From assembly GCF_040361435.1 (NCBI RefSeq), contig NZ_APNL01000016.1, positions 1 to 64,000 on the forward strand: a stretch of 64,000 bases of DNA, read 5' to 3'. A program made the translations under genes and the position numbers. Below the pieces are notes generated by a model. It ran no database searches, was not told the DNA's origin, and was given only the letters and a program-made list of their open reading frames with translations. Shown here piece after piece: positions 1 to 7,659 of the stretch. Origin of the DNA: Salinisphaera sp002433465. GTDB lineage: Bacteria > Pseudomonadota > Gammaproteobacteria > Nevskiales > Salinisphaeraceae. Numbering within the stretch: position 1 is the stretch's first letter; each line of letters begins with the position of its first letter.

Positions 1-71
1 AGCGCCGTTTGCTGAATCCAGATAAGCGAGCGGCAACGCCGCTCAGGCGCGCGCAAAAGCCCGGCCGCTAA

Positions 72-178
72 GCGGTTTGGCCCAAAAGGCCGCGCTACGG
101 CGTTGCATGGCTGGATCATAGAGTGGCTATGACGCGGCGCCATGCGCCCTGTATCTTGGCCTTTTGGGACTCAAACGC
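72..178. repeat. Imperfect inverted repeat in non-coding flank
   Basis: An 11-base arm (CCCAAAAGGCC, 81–91) is exactly complementary to 158–168 (GGCCTTTTGGG). The match continues outward with gaps (GCGGTTTG at 72–79 against CAAACGC at 172–178). The loop is about 66 bases and contains short self-complementary pieces. The first 259 bases hold no gene that I can support. The structure could be a REP-like element or a terminator region for the iron operon that ends at 260, but there is no clear T-run. Confidence 0.5.
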
Positions 179-259
179 GACCGTGGATGAATAGATCAGA
201 GGTTCCTTTACTCGATGGCGTCGAAAACGGCTGATCCAGTCGGCTGTTTGGGTCGCGGC

Positions 260-1285
260 TCAACAACCGGCCGGCAGGTGTTCGAACACGGCCAGGGCAT
301 GGCCGGCACAGATACGGGTATCGACCGTTTCGCCTTCTTCGAAGCGGTCTTCGTGATTGGTGCGTACCAGCAGCTGGGCGCCCTCGTTAAGCTGCACGCC
401 GTGCAGCCGTGTTTCGCCCTCGTATCGACTCCATTCGATACGGCTGTTGCCGTCGTTCGCTCGCTTGAGCGAGAGATCGTCGGGCCGAACCAGCACGTCC
501 ACGCGATCGCCCTCGGCATGTGTCGTGTCTTCCAGCGGCGCATTGCCCAGATCGGTGTGCACCTGCCGCGCGCCGACGCGTCCCGGCACGAAGGCTGCAT
601 CGCCCAGAAAACCGGCGACAAAACGGGTACGGGGTTTGCGAAAACAGATGTCGGCACTGCCCAGCTGTTCCAGCCGGCCGGCGCGCATCACCCCCATGCG
701 ATCACCCACGGACAGGGCTTCGGTTTGGTCATGCGTAACCCAGATCGCGGGCACCCGTGCTGCTTTGAGCGCCTGGCGAATCTGCCAGCGCAGTTCCGCC
801 TTGAGGGCGGCATCCAGGCTGGCCAGCGGTTCGTCGAGCAGTAGTACCGCCGGCGCGTGGGCCAGGGCCCGGGCGAGTGCAACCCGTTGTTTCTGCCCGC
901 CGGACAGGGTGTCCGGCATGGCGTGACGATGCGTTGCCATGCCCAGCGTATGCAGCCAGTGCTCGGCTGGCGCGCGGTCCTTCAGCCGAAAGGCCACGTT
1001 GTCTTCGACGTTGAGATGGGGAAACAGGGCGAAGTCCTGAAACACCAGCCCCACGCCGCGCTTTTCCGGGGCGACATGGTGCTTGGCGTCGATGCGATGC
1101 GCCCCGATACGGATCTCGCCCGCCGAAGGCGCGACCAGGCCCGCCACTGCGCGCAGTACGCTGGTCTTGCCGCAGCCGGTGGGCCCGACGAGGGTGACGA
1201 TCTCGTCGGCGCCCAGCGTCAGGCTGAAGTCTTCGACCGCGGCGGCGTTATCGTAACGGATCGACAGTTTGTCGATTTCTAGCAT
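260..1285 (-). CDS. fbpC: Ferric iron ABC transporter, ATP-binding subunit (FbpC-like)
   Basis: This ATPase should power ferric iron import together with the permease and binding protein encoded just upstream. Of its 341 residues, the first ~230 form the nucleotide-binding domain: Walker A GPTGCGKT at 34–41, Q-loop at Q83, signature LSGGQKQ at 127–133, Walker B VLLLDEP at 147–153, and switch histidine H185 in THDQTEA. The C-terminal ~110 residues look like the TOBE-type regulatory domain usual in FbpC, PotA and MalK relatives. It is the last gene of the minus-strand operon, 15 bases after the permease. The substrate is inferred from the operon and its upstream Fur-box candidate; the ATPase sequence alone could also suit thiamine or sulfate importers. 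Confidence 0.87.
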   Translation of the reverse strand: MLEIDKLSIRYDNAAAVEDFSLTLGADEIVTLVGPTGCGKTSVLRAVAGLVAPSAGEIRIGAHRIDAKHHVAPEKRGVGLVFQDFALFPHLNVEDNVAFRLKDRAPAEHWLHTLGMATHRHAMPDTLSGGQKQRVALARALAHAPAVLLLDEPLASLDAALKAELRWQIRQALKAARVPAIWVTHDQTEALSVGDRMGVMRAGRLEQLGSADICFRKPRTRFVAGFLGDAAFVPGRVGARQVHTDLGNAPLEDTTHAEGDRVDVLVRPDDLSLKRANDGNSRIEWSRYEGETRLHGVQLNEGAQLLVRTNHEDRFEEGETVDTRICAGHALAVFEHLPAGC

Positions 1286-1300
1286 GACCTGTGTTCCTGT

Positions 1301-2809
1301 CTACACCCCGAGCGTGCGCCGGCGGCGTGCTTCGCCGGATAGCATCAGCACGAGTGCAATCGCGGACACGCCGATCAGCGCCAGAGCGGGCAAGGCACCA
1401 CGCCCGAGGTAGCCGGCTTCGTATACGCGCCATAAATAGGTCGCTAGGGTATCGAATTCGTTCGGCCGTAGCAGCAGGGTGGCAGGCAGTTCGCGCATGG
1501 CTTCCAGAAAAACCAGCGCGGCGGCGGCGATGATGCCCGGCAGTATGAGCGGCAGGCTTACCCGCCGGAACGCCTCGGCCGGCGTCGCGCCGAGGCTGCG
1601 TGCGGCGCCGATCAGGGTCGATTCCACGCGCTCGGTACTCGACCTTACGCTACCCACCGCCAGCGGTAGAAAACGCAGCGTCAGCCCGGCCACCATCAGC
1701 GCGAGCGTCTGGTAGAGCAACGGCACTCGCAGGCCGAGATAGACCAGAGCCGTGCCCATCACGATGCCCGGGATGCCGAAGCCGAGATAACTTGCCCGTT
1801 CGCAGAGCTTGCCGAACCAGCCGGTACTGGCGGCATAGGCCAACGGCAGTGCAACCACGACTGCAGCCGCGGCGACCAGGGCAGCCGCATAGGCCGAATT
1901 GAGCGCATAGCGCAGTTCGAACCCGGCACCGCCTTCGCGCAGCAGCCACAGCGTGAAAATCCCGATCGGCAGCGCCAGCGCGGCGGCGAGCACCATCGCC
2001 GCCAGGGCGATGGCGAGCAGGCGCAGCGGCCAGCCAAGCGATAGGTGCAATATGCGCCCCGGGCGCTCGCGGCGCACACGAATACGCGCTTCAACGACGA
2101 GCACGGCGATCACGAGCGCCAGCAGCTGCAATGACATCAGCGCCGCGCGATCCAGGCCGAAGGCGTTGTACTCCACGTAGATCATGCGGGTGAAGGTATC
2201 CAGATGCATGATTTCCGGCGTGGCGAAGTCCGACAGCGTATACAGCGCCACCAGCAGCGCGCCGGCGGCAATGCCGTTGGCTGCACGCGGCAGCACGATA
2301 CGCAGTAGCGCAGCCGGCAGTGGTAGCCCGAGGGTGCGGGCTGCATCCACGACGTTCGCGTCCAACGTTTGTAGTGCCGCGCGCGTGGCGATGAACACGA
2401 ATGGATAGGTATAAAGCGTCATCACCGCACAGGCGCCGAGTAGGCCCTCGGCACGCGGGGTGGCGATGCCGGTCAGCGTCTCGATTTCACCGCCGGGCCC
2501 GAAGGCCGCAAAGAAAGCGAACGCACCGAGGTAGCTCGGAATGGCCAGCGGTGCCGCGAGCAGGGCGATCCAGAGTCGGCGCAGCGGCAATGCGGTATAG
2601 GTGGTGACGATCGCGAGCGGTACGCCGACAACGATCGCACCGCCAACGGTAATGAGCGTCAGCACGATGGTGTTGAGCAGTATTTCGGCACTGCGCCCGT
2701 CGAAGATCGCCTCGGCGCCGAGGCTCATCAGGATCAACACCACGACCGGGGCCAACGCTGCCGCCGCGATCGCCGCGGCCGGCAGCCACAGCAGTGGCGC
2801 GCGTCTCAT
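1301..2809 (-). CDS. fbpB: Ferric iron ABC transporter, fused permease (FbpB-like)
   Basis: This 502-residue integral membrane protein carries two tandem permease halves in one chain, as in FbpB and ThiP. About twelve hydrophobic segments are visible. The second half has the EAA-type cytoplasmic loop that contacts the ATPase (around residues 410–435, EAFRRVSLPLILPGI). The start codon overlaps the stop of the binding-protein gene by four bases (ATGA), so translation is probably coupled. It should form the inner-membrane channel for iron delivered by the periplasmic binding protein. Confidence 0.86.
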   Translation of the reverse strand: MRRAPLLWLPAAAIAAAALAPVVVLILMSLGAEAIFDGRSAEILLNTIVLTLITVGGAIVVGVPLAIVTTYTALPLRRLWIALLAAPLAIPSYLGAFAFFAAFGPGGEIETLTGIATPRAEGLLGACAVMTLYTYPFVFIATRAALQTLDANVVDAARTLGLPLPAALLRIVLPRAANGIAAGALLVALYTLSDFATPEIMHLDTFTRMIYVEYNAFGLDRAALMSLQLLALVIAVLVVEARIRVRRERPGRILHLSLGWPLRLLAIALAAMVLAAALALPIGIFTLWLLREGGAGFELRYALNSAYAAALVAAAAVVVALPLAYAASTGWFGKLCERASYLGFGIPGIVMGTALVYLGLRVPLLYQTLALMVAGLTLRFLPLAVGSVRSSTERVESTLIGAARSLGATPAEAFRRVSLPLILPGIIAAAALVFLEAMRELPATLLLRPNEFDTLATYLWRVYEAGYLGRGALPALALIGVSAIALVLMLSGEARRRRTLGV

Positions 2810-3834
2810 AGCACGCGCGTTTCGCGCAGCAACTCGAGCGTGGGTTTCAGATCGCTGAGCTGGGTCAGATCGATCTTTGGCGGGTGGATCTTGTCGGGCA
2901 GCCCGTCGGGCAGGTCAATGCCGGCGGCCATGGGAATTTCATAGGCCTGGCTGGCTAGAAACGACTGCACTTCGCGACTCAACAGATAGCGCACGAAGTT
3001 GCCAGCCAGTGGATTGTCGTCGAGTAGCAGTACGCCGGACGAGTTCACCAGGCTGCCGGCATCGTTTTCGGTCAGCGCGAGCGCTACGTTGGCGTCCGGC
3101 TGTCCTTTTTTGAGCCTCAGGGTGTAGTAGTGATTGGCAAAACCTACATCCACTTCGCCACGTGCCACCGCCATCACCACGCCCAGCTCGCCCGCATAGC
3201 TCTTGGCCTGCCGTTTCACCCCCTGCAACCACGCCCGCGTTCGGTCTTCGCCTTCGAGCAGCCGCATGGCGGTTACAAAAGACTGAAAGGCGCCGTAGGC
3301 AGGTGCCCAGCCGATCTTGAGATCGGTTTTGGCGAAATCCATGATTCGCGTGGGCAGCTGCGCGGCCTGGATTCGGTCTGGGTTGTACGCCACCGTGCGC
3401 AAGCGCCCGGAGATCGCTGCCCACTGGTCGTAGCGAAAGGCGGGCTTGATATGACGCTGTATCGAAACGGGGATCGGCCGGCTCTTGCCCTGTGCGGCAA
3501 CAACGCCGAGCGAACTCGCGTCGATAGACCAGAACAGGTCGGCACGCTTTACGCCCGCGCGTGATTCGGCGATCAGCGTGTTCGCCAGCGCCGCCGATGG
3601 CCCGCGGCGGATCCTGAGGTCGAGATCCGGGTTGCGTTTGCGTATGGCGGCGACGATATCGTCGTACAGACCGCCTTCACCGCGACCCAGATAGACCGTG
3701 AGAGTGCCGGCGAGCGGCGGCAGGTCGTCGGCCGATTCCGCCTCGGCCGTGGGGGTATCGGCGGCCCACAGCGCGCCCGGACCGACAAGCCCGAGCGCGA
3801 ATGCGCTCTTGAGCAGGCTGCGACGATCAAGCAT
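2806..3834 (-). CDS. fbpA: Ferric iron-binding periplasmic protein (FbpA-like), Tat signal
   Basis: This 342-residue solute-binding protein begins with a twin-arginine-type leader (DRRSLLK at residues 3–9, then a hydrophobic stretch and a likely cleavage near ALWA-A at 21–25). The adjacent tyrosines Y236–Y237 (FANHYYTLR) match the iron-ligand tyrosine pair of the FbpA/transferrin-like family. Its ATG shares one base with the stop of the upstream periplasmic protein gene (TGATG). It should capture Fe(III) in the periplasm and pass it to the permease. Tat export of an Fbp protein suggests folding or cofactor loading before export, which is inference. Confidence 0.85.
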   Translation of the reverse strand: MLDRRSLLKSAFALGLVGPGALWAADTPTAEAESADDLPPLAGTLTVYLGRGEGGLYDDIVAAIRKRNPDLDLRIRRGPSAALANTLIAESRAGVKRADLFWSIDASSLGVVAAQGKSRPIPVSIQRHIKPAFRYDQWAAISGRLRTVAYNPDRIQAAQLPTRIMDFAKTDLKIGWAPAYGAFQSFVTAMRLLEGEDRTRAWLQGVKRQAKSYAGELGVVMAVARGEVDVGFANHYYTLRLKKGQPDANVALALTENDAGSLVNSSGVLLLDDNPLAGNFVRYLLSREVQSFLASQAYEIPMAAGIDLPDGLPDKIHPPKIDLTQLSDLKPTLELLRETRVL

Positions 3835-4634
3835 CAGAATACCGACGGCTTGTTCTTGGCCGCCTCGTCCAGAATCGTCTGGGCGCGGTCCAGCTTGGCG
3901 TTCATCGATTTCACTTCGGCGGCCAGCTTGTCGGCAGATGCCGAGCGCTCGATCAGCAGCGGCAGCGTTGCATTGAAATCTTTCTCCAGGTCCGTGACCA
4001 GATCGGCGTCGCTCTCGATCAACGTGCCTTCAATACCTTCAAAGCGCTGCATGTAGGTCTGGTGAATCAGCGCGCTGGCGCCTTCGCTGTCGCCCGAGCG
4101 GTAGCGTTCCACCACCTGGGCGAGATTGTCTTTGATGATCTGGATGGTTGGCTCGTCGCCGGCGGCCGAGGTCGTGGCCTCGTCTTTGCCATGCGTCGCG
4201 GGCGCGGGTTGGGAGGCGACCAGCTTGAGTGCGCCCACGCCTTCATGCAGGGCGTTATTGAGGCGCATCTGCCATTCCGCGACGGCCTCACCGGCGTTGT
4301 CTTCGTCCACCGCCTCGCGCAGGCCGCCGAGCGCGGTCCAGATCGGCGGGTAGAGAACCATGGCATGGGTTTCCACCGCTTCGTGGAACTCGACTTCTTC
4401 CCAGGTTTCCACCAGGGCGTCGACTCGCTTGCCTACCTTTTCGCCCTTGTCGTAGTCGGCAACGATCTTGGCCGCGGTGTCGCGCATATCCGCGATTTCG
4501 CTTTCATAGTCGCCAAGATGTTCTTTGACTTCCGCAACGCTGGGCGCGTCGCCGCGGTGGGCCGAGGCGGCTTGCCCGCAGAGCAATACCGCTCCGAAGA
4601 GCAGTGATTTGGTGAAGGACAGGGACGACTTCAT
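3834..4634 (-). CDS. Periplasmic protein of the iron operon, FTR1 periplasmic-domain-like
   Basis: The protein has 266 residues with a clear Sec signal (residues 1–25, ending AASA-H) and no other membrane segment. The mature part is acidic and mostly helical, rich in E, D and H (for example VEFHEAVETHAM near 78–89). A second helical half contains HQTYMQRFEGIEGTL, which resembles the periplasmic helical domain attached to some FTR1 iron permeases. It is the first gene of the Fbp-type operon behind a Fur-box candidate, so a role in periplasmic iron binding or hand-over is likely. The family assignment is from memory of motif shape and is tentative. Confidence 0.6.
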   Translation of the reverse strand: MKSSLSFTKSLLFGAVLLCGQAASAHRGDAPSVAEVKEHLGDYESEIADMRDTAAKIVADYDKGEKVGKRVDALVETWEEVEFHEAVETHAMVLYPPIWTALGGLREAVDEDNAGEAVAEWQMRLNNALHEGVGALKLVASQPAPATHGKDEATTSAAGDEPTIQIIKDNLAQVVERYRSGDSEGASALIHQTYMQRFEGIEGTLIESDADLVTDLEKDFNATLPLLIERSASADKLAAEVKSMNAKLDRAQTILDEAAKNKPSVF

Positions 4635-4670
4635 GACGGGTGTTGGCGGATTTGAATGCTGGTATAAAAA

Positions 4671-4693
4671 CTAACTGATAATCATTCCTATTC
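4671..4693 (-). promoter_or_regulatory. Candidate Fur box upstream of the iron operon
   Basis: The core GATAATCATT (4677–4686) matches ten consecutive positions of the 19-base Fur consensus, with weaker flanking matches, giving about 12 of 19 overall. It lies some 40 bases upstream of the first gene of the iron operon, where a repressor would cover the promoter. Iron-dependent repression is inferred. Confidence 0.65.
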
Positions 4694-4813
4694 CAAGCGC
4701 GCAGTTCGCCAGGACGCGGAATTCGTGGGGTACCCCGACGGGCCGGGGCCTGCCAGTATCCTGGCGGCATCGAGAACGGGCACGCCGCGCCGCGGCATGC
4801 CCGTTTGCACGGT

Positions 4814-5305
4814 CTAGTTGTCGGTCATGCGCTCGAACATCTGCATGGCCTTGCGGGTGAAGATCGGGCCGGCGGCACCGGCGATCAACGCCCGCGTACG
4901 CGGGCTGGCCGCGATGACGACGCCGGCAGTGAGCGCACCGGCGATGGCGAGGCCGCTGTTGCGCTTGGCCCAGTCGGTCGCCTGGTTGCCCAGAATCGGA
5001 CGCAGCTGATGCTCGATCGCGTTGTCCGGCGCCGAGTTCACGGGTTTGTTCTCGCTCGCCCGGGCCGGCGCGGGTGCCGGCTTGCGCCGCGATGACAGCA
5101 GCACGCAGATCAACAGCACCGCGACCACGCCGATCAAGCCGCCGCCGGAGAGCAGCAACGCCTCGACCTGGGTGTAATGCTGGGCGAGCCACAGATAGGT
5201 ACCCGCGGTACACATCAGCAGACCACTGAATACCAGCAGCATGAGCAGCCAGAGCACGACATTCAGGCTCAGCACCCGAATGATCTTTTCCTTGATGCTT
5301 CCCAT
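4814..5305 (-). CDS. Small membrane protein, phage-holin-family/YqjE-like
   Basis: This 163-residue protein has two strong transmembrane segments in its first 70 residues (about 15–40 and 48–70). A basic linker follows, then a second hydrophobic Ala/Gly-rich stretch near 120–145. It sits three bases downstream of a DUF883 (ElaB/YqjD) membrane protein, the same pairing as YqjD–YqjE in enterobacteria, where these proteins are linked to the inner membrane and stress or stationary phase. The C-terminal RTRALIAGAAGPIFTRKA resembles the YqjK-type tail. No enzymatic function can be read from the sequence. Confidence 0.6.
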   Translation of the reverse strand: MGSIKEKIIRVLSLNVVLWLLMLLVFSGLLMCTAGTYLWLAQHYTQVEALLLSGGGLIGVVAVLLICVLLSSRRKPAPAPARASENKPVNSAPDNAIEHQLRPILGNQATDWAKRNSGLAIAGALTAGVVIAASPRTRALIAGAAGPIFTRKAMQMFERMTDN

Positions 5306-5308
5306 GGC

Positions 5309-5578
5309 CTAGCGGCCGATCAGCTTGCCCAGAACGAGGCCGATACCGAAGGCCGCGAGTACGCTGGTAAAGGGGCGGGCCTCGATCTCGCTGCCGACGT
5401 CCTGAGCATGGCGGCCGGCTTCGCGGCGAAGCTCGTCGTATTTGCCACGGGCGGCGTCGAGCCCGGCCTGGGCCTGGTTCTCGCCGGTGGCCTTGTAGCT
5501 CTTGGCCAGGGCGGCCAGATCGTTACGCAGCTGTTCGATGTCTTTCTTGAGGGTTTCGGTTTCGGCGCTCTGGCTCAT
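5309..5578 (-). CDS. DUF883 / ElaB-YqjD family membrane-anchored protein
   Basis: The protein has 89 residues: an N-terminal charged helical part (about 1–60, with heptad-like LKKDIEQLRNDLAAL) and a C-terminal hydrophobic anchor (SVLAAFGIGLVLGKLIGR). This is the classic layout of ElaB/YqjD proteins, which are C-tail anchored in the inner membrane and bind ribosomes in stationary phase in E. coli. It is followed at once by the YqjE-like gene on the same strand, so the two are probably co-transcribed. Confidence 0.8.
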   Translation of the reverse strand: MSQSAETETLKKDIEQLRNDLAALAKSYKATGENQAQAGLDAARGKYDELRREAGRHAQDVGSEIEARPFTSVLAAFGIGLVLGKLIGR

Positions 5579-5655
5579 GAGAATCTCTGGATTCGGAATG
5601 GATTCGACAGCATAACGGCTTTCATGGGGCTGCGACCATCCGTACTACTGCTTGA

Positions 5656-6453
5656 TCATCGCACGGCGTCCAGGCCGAAAAACCGGCCTGCATTGGCGTG
5701 CGTCAATGCTGCCACCTCGGCCACCGACTGCCCACGTGCGGCCGCGATCGTTTCTGCCACCCAGGGCAGGTTCGCCGGCTCGTTGCGACGGGTCTTGGGC
5801 CTGGGCCGGATCGTGCGCGGCATCAGATAAGGACAGTCGGTTTCGATCATCAGACGGTCGTCGGGGATACGGGCGACGTTTTCATACAGATCGCGGCCGC
5901 GGCGTTCATCGCATACCCAGCCGGTAATGCCGATATGACAGCCGGCATCGAGATAGTCGTCGAGCGCCTCGCGGCTGTCGGTGAAGCAGTGCACCACGGC
6001 CCGCGGCAGGTTGGGCAGGTATTCACGCAGTATCGGCAGGAAGCGCGCATGCGCCTCGCGCTGATGCAGGAAGACAGGCATATCGTGCTCGCAGGCGATG
6101 GCGAGCTGGGCGGCAAAGGCTTTTTCCTGGGCGGCGCGGGGCGCGATATCGCGAAAGAAGTCGAGCCCGGTTTCGCCGACCGCGGCCAGACGTCCCGCTG
6201 CGGCGCCCGCGCGTATGAGCTCGTCGAGTTCGTCGTTCCAGTCTTCGGCGTGGTGGGGGTGGAGGCCGGAGGTGGCGAAGCACTGGCCGGAATAGCGTTC
6301 GGCCAGGGACATGGCATGCCGATTGCTGAACAGATCGCTGCCGGTGACCACCAGTCGGGTCACGCCTGCATCGTATGCGCGTGTGAGGACCGCATCGAGA
6401 TCTTCGGCGAAGCTTTCATGCGCGAGATTCGCGCCGATATCGGTCAGTTCCAT
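5656..6453 (-). CDS. tatD: TatD family 3'-5' DNase/metallohydrolase
   Basis: This metal-dependent nuclease of the TIM-barrel TatD family acts on DNA (and RNA) in the cytoplasm. The 265-residue product starts MELTDIGANL, matching the start of TatD itself, and carries the family marks GETGLDF, HCFT, GITGWVCDERRG and ETDCPYLMPR, followed by RRNEPANLP. The frame stays open upstream to 6675, but that extension is unlike the family, so I place the start at the ATG at 6453. Length and motifs fit TatD better than its paralogues YcfH and YjjV. Confidence 0.92.
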   Translation of the reverse strand: MELTDIGANLAHESFAEDLDAVLTRAYDAGVTRLVVTGSDLFSNRHAMSLAERYSGQCFATSGLHPHHAEDWNDELDELIRAGAAAGRLAAVGETGLDFFRDIAPRAAQEKAFAAQLAIACEHDMPVFLHQREAHARFLPILREYLPNLPRAVVHCFTDSREALDDYLDAGCHIGITGWVCDERRGRDLYENVARIPDDRLMIETDCPYLMPRTIRPRPKTRRNEPANLPWVAETIAAARGQSVAEVAALTHANAGRFFGLDAVR

Positions 6454-6881
6454 GGGGTTGAGGCGTGAAATCAATGGCGCGTAGTCTAGGGAAGCGCTGC
6501 ATAACCTGTCACGGTCGCGCCGGGGCCCTGCGGGGTTCGGCCTCGCAGACGCCGCGACGGCGTTGCCGAGCTTGACCTGCCAATAAGGCAGGCGCTGCGC
6601 TCGGACGCCTTGTCGCACCGTCTGTGACCTTGAAAGTCTTTTCAGGGCGAACGCGAACCGCGAGAGCTTATGCACAGCTTCCTAGCGATCGCTCGCGCAC
6701 AATGCAGTTCGTCGGACACGGCGGGAGAAAGCGAAAACGCCCATTTTAAAAAGAGCGTAGAAGCCGGCGGCGGGTTTGCTACACTCGGGCGCTGGCCGCC
6801 CGCCACGGCAAGACAAGCGGTGCGCGGTAATTGCGTGCCGGAGCTTGAACGACTGTCACCAGAATCGAAGAAAGGCCTCTC
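6454..6881. other. Non-coding gap with a hairpin-rich stretch
   Basis: This 428-base gap separates the divergent tatD and SH3-domain genes. It contains a short perfect hairpin near 6576–6592 (CCTGCC–AATAA–GGCAGG) within a GC-rich patch, then an AT-rich stretch at about 6740–6760, which may be promoter for the downstream gene. I see no coding capacity that resembles a known protein. Confidence 0.4.
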
Positions 6882-7550
6882 ATGCGTTATCAATCCGGGC
6901 TGCTCGCCGGCCTCGTCGGCATCATGCTGTTCAGCAGTGTTGCAACGGCCGCGACGCGCTATGTCAGCGATGAATTGTCGATCAATATGCGTCGTGGCCC
7001 GGGCACGGGCTATCGCATCAGCGAACTGGTCAAGGCCGGTGATCGCTTGACCACCCTGTCCGAGGCCAATGGCTGGACCCAGGTACGCACCAGCGACGGG
7101 ACCACCGGCTATGTACTGACCCGCTTCCTTTCCGACGAGCCGGCCGCACGCACGCGTATCGCGGCGATGCAGGCGCAGACCGAGAAGTTCAAGCAGGAGA
7201 ACGAACAGCTCAAGGAGCAGCTCGCGGAGGTGCGCAGCGGTTCCGAGGAGTTGACCGAAACCAAGAGCACGCTGGAAAACGAAAACCAGGAGCTCTCGCA
7301 ACGCCTTCAACAGCTGCGTGAAACCTCGGCCGACGCCGTGCGTATCAGCAACGAAAACGAGAAGTATCGCGAAGAGCTGCTGTCCATGCGCAGCGACAAC
7401 GAGCGCCTGCGGCATGAGAACGCCGCGCTGCAGAGTCGCCGGGACGGCATGAAGATCGGCGCGCTCATTCTCATTGGCGGCGTGATCATCGGCCTGGTGC
7501 TGCCGCTGTTCCGGCGTCGGAAAAAAGGCAGCAGCTGGGATTCGCTCTGA
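6882..7550 (+). CDS. TIGR04211-type SH3 domain protein with coiled coil (YgiM-like)
   Basis: This 222-residue envelope protein begins with a Sec signal (residues 1–23, ATA-A). A bacterial SH3 domain follows (about 25–90, with INMRRGPGTGYRISELVKAGD and GWTQVRTSDGTTGYV). Next come a long Glu/Lys/Gln-rich coiled coil (about 95–190) and a single C-terminal transmembrane helix (193–212) with a basic RRRKK tail. This is the organisation of E. coli YgiM. The SH3 part probably faces the periplasm and contacts peptidoglycan; the actual role is unknown. Confidence 0.85.
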   Translation: MRYQSGLLAGLVGIMLFSSVATAATRYVSDELSINMRRGPGTGYRISELVKAGDRLTTLSEANGWTQVRTSDGTTGYVLTRFLSDEPAARTRIAAMQAQTEKFKQENEQLKEQLAEVRSGSEELTETKSTLENENQELSQRLQQLRETSADAVRISNENEKYREELLSMRSDNERLRHENAALQSRRDGMKIGALILIGGVIIGLVLPLFRRRKKGSSWDSL

Positions 7551-7659
7551 GCATCGCGATCGCGACCTGCAATCGTATCCACTAACCATCAGCCCGGGTT
7601 GCCGGCTATGGTTATTCCACTCGATTTGTGAGCGAGCCCGTGTCGCCTAGCGAAGGCTA

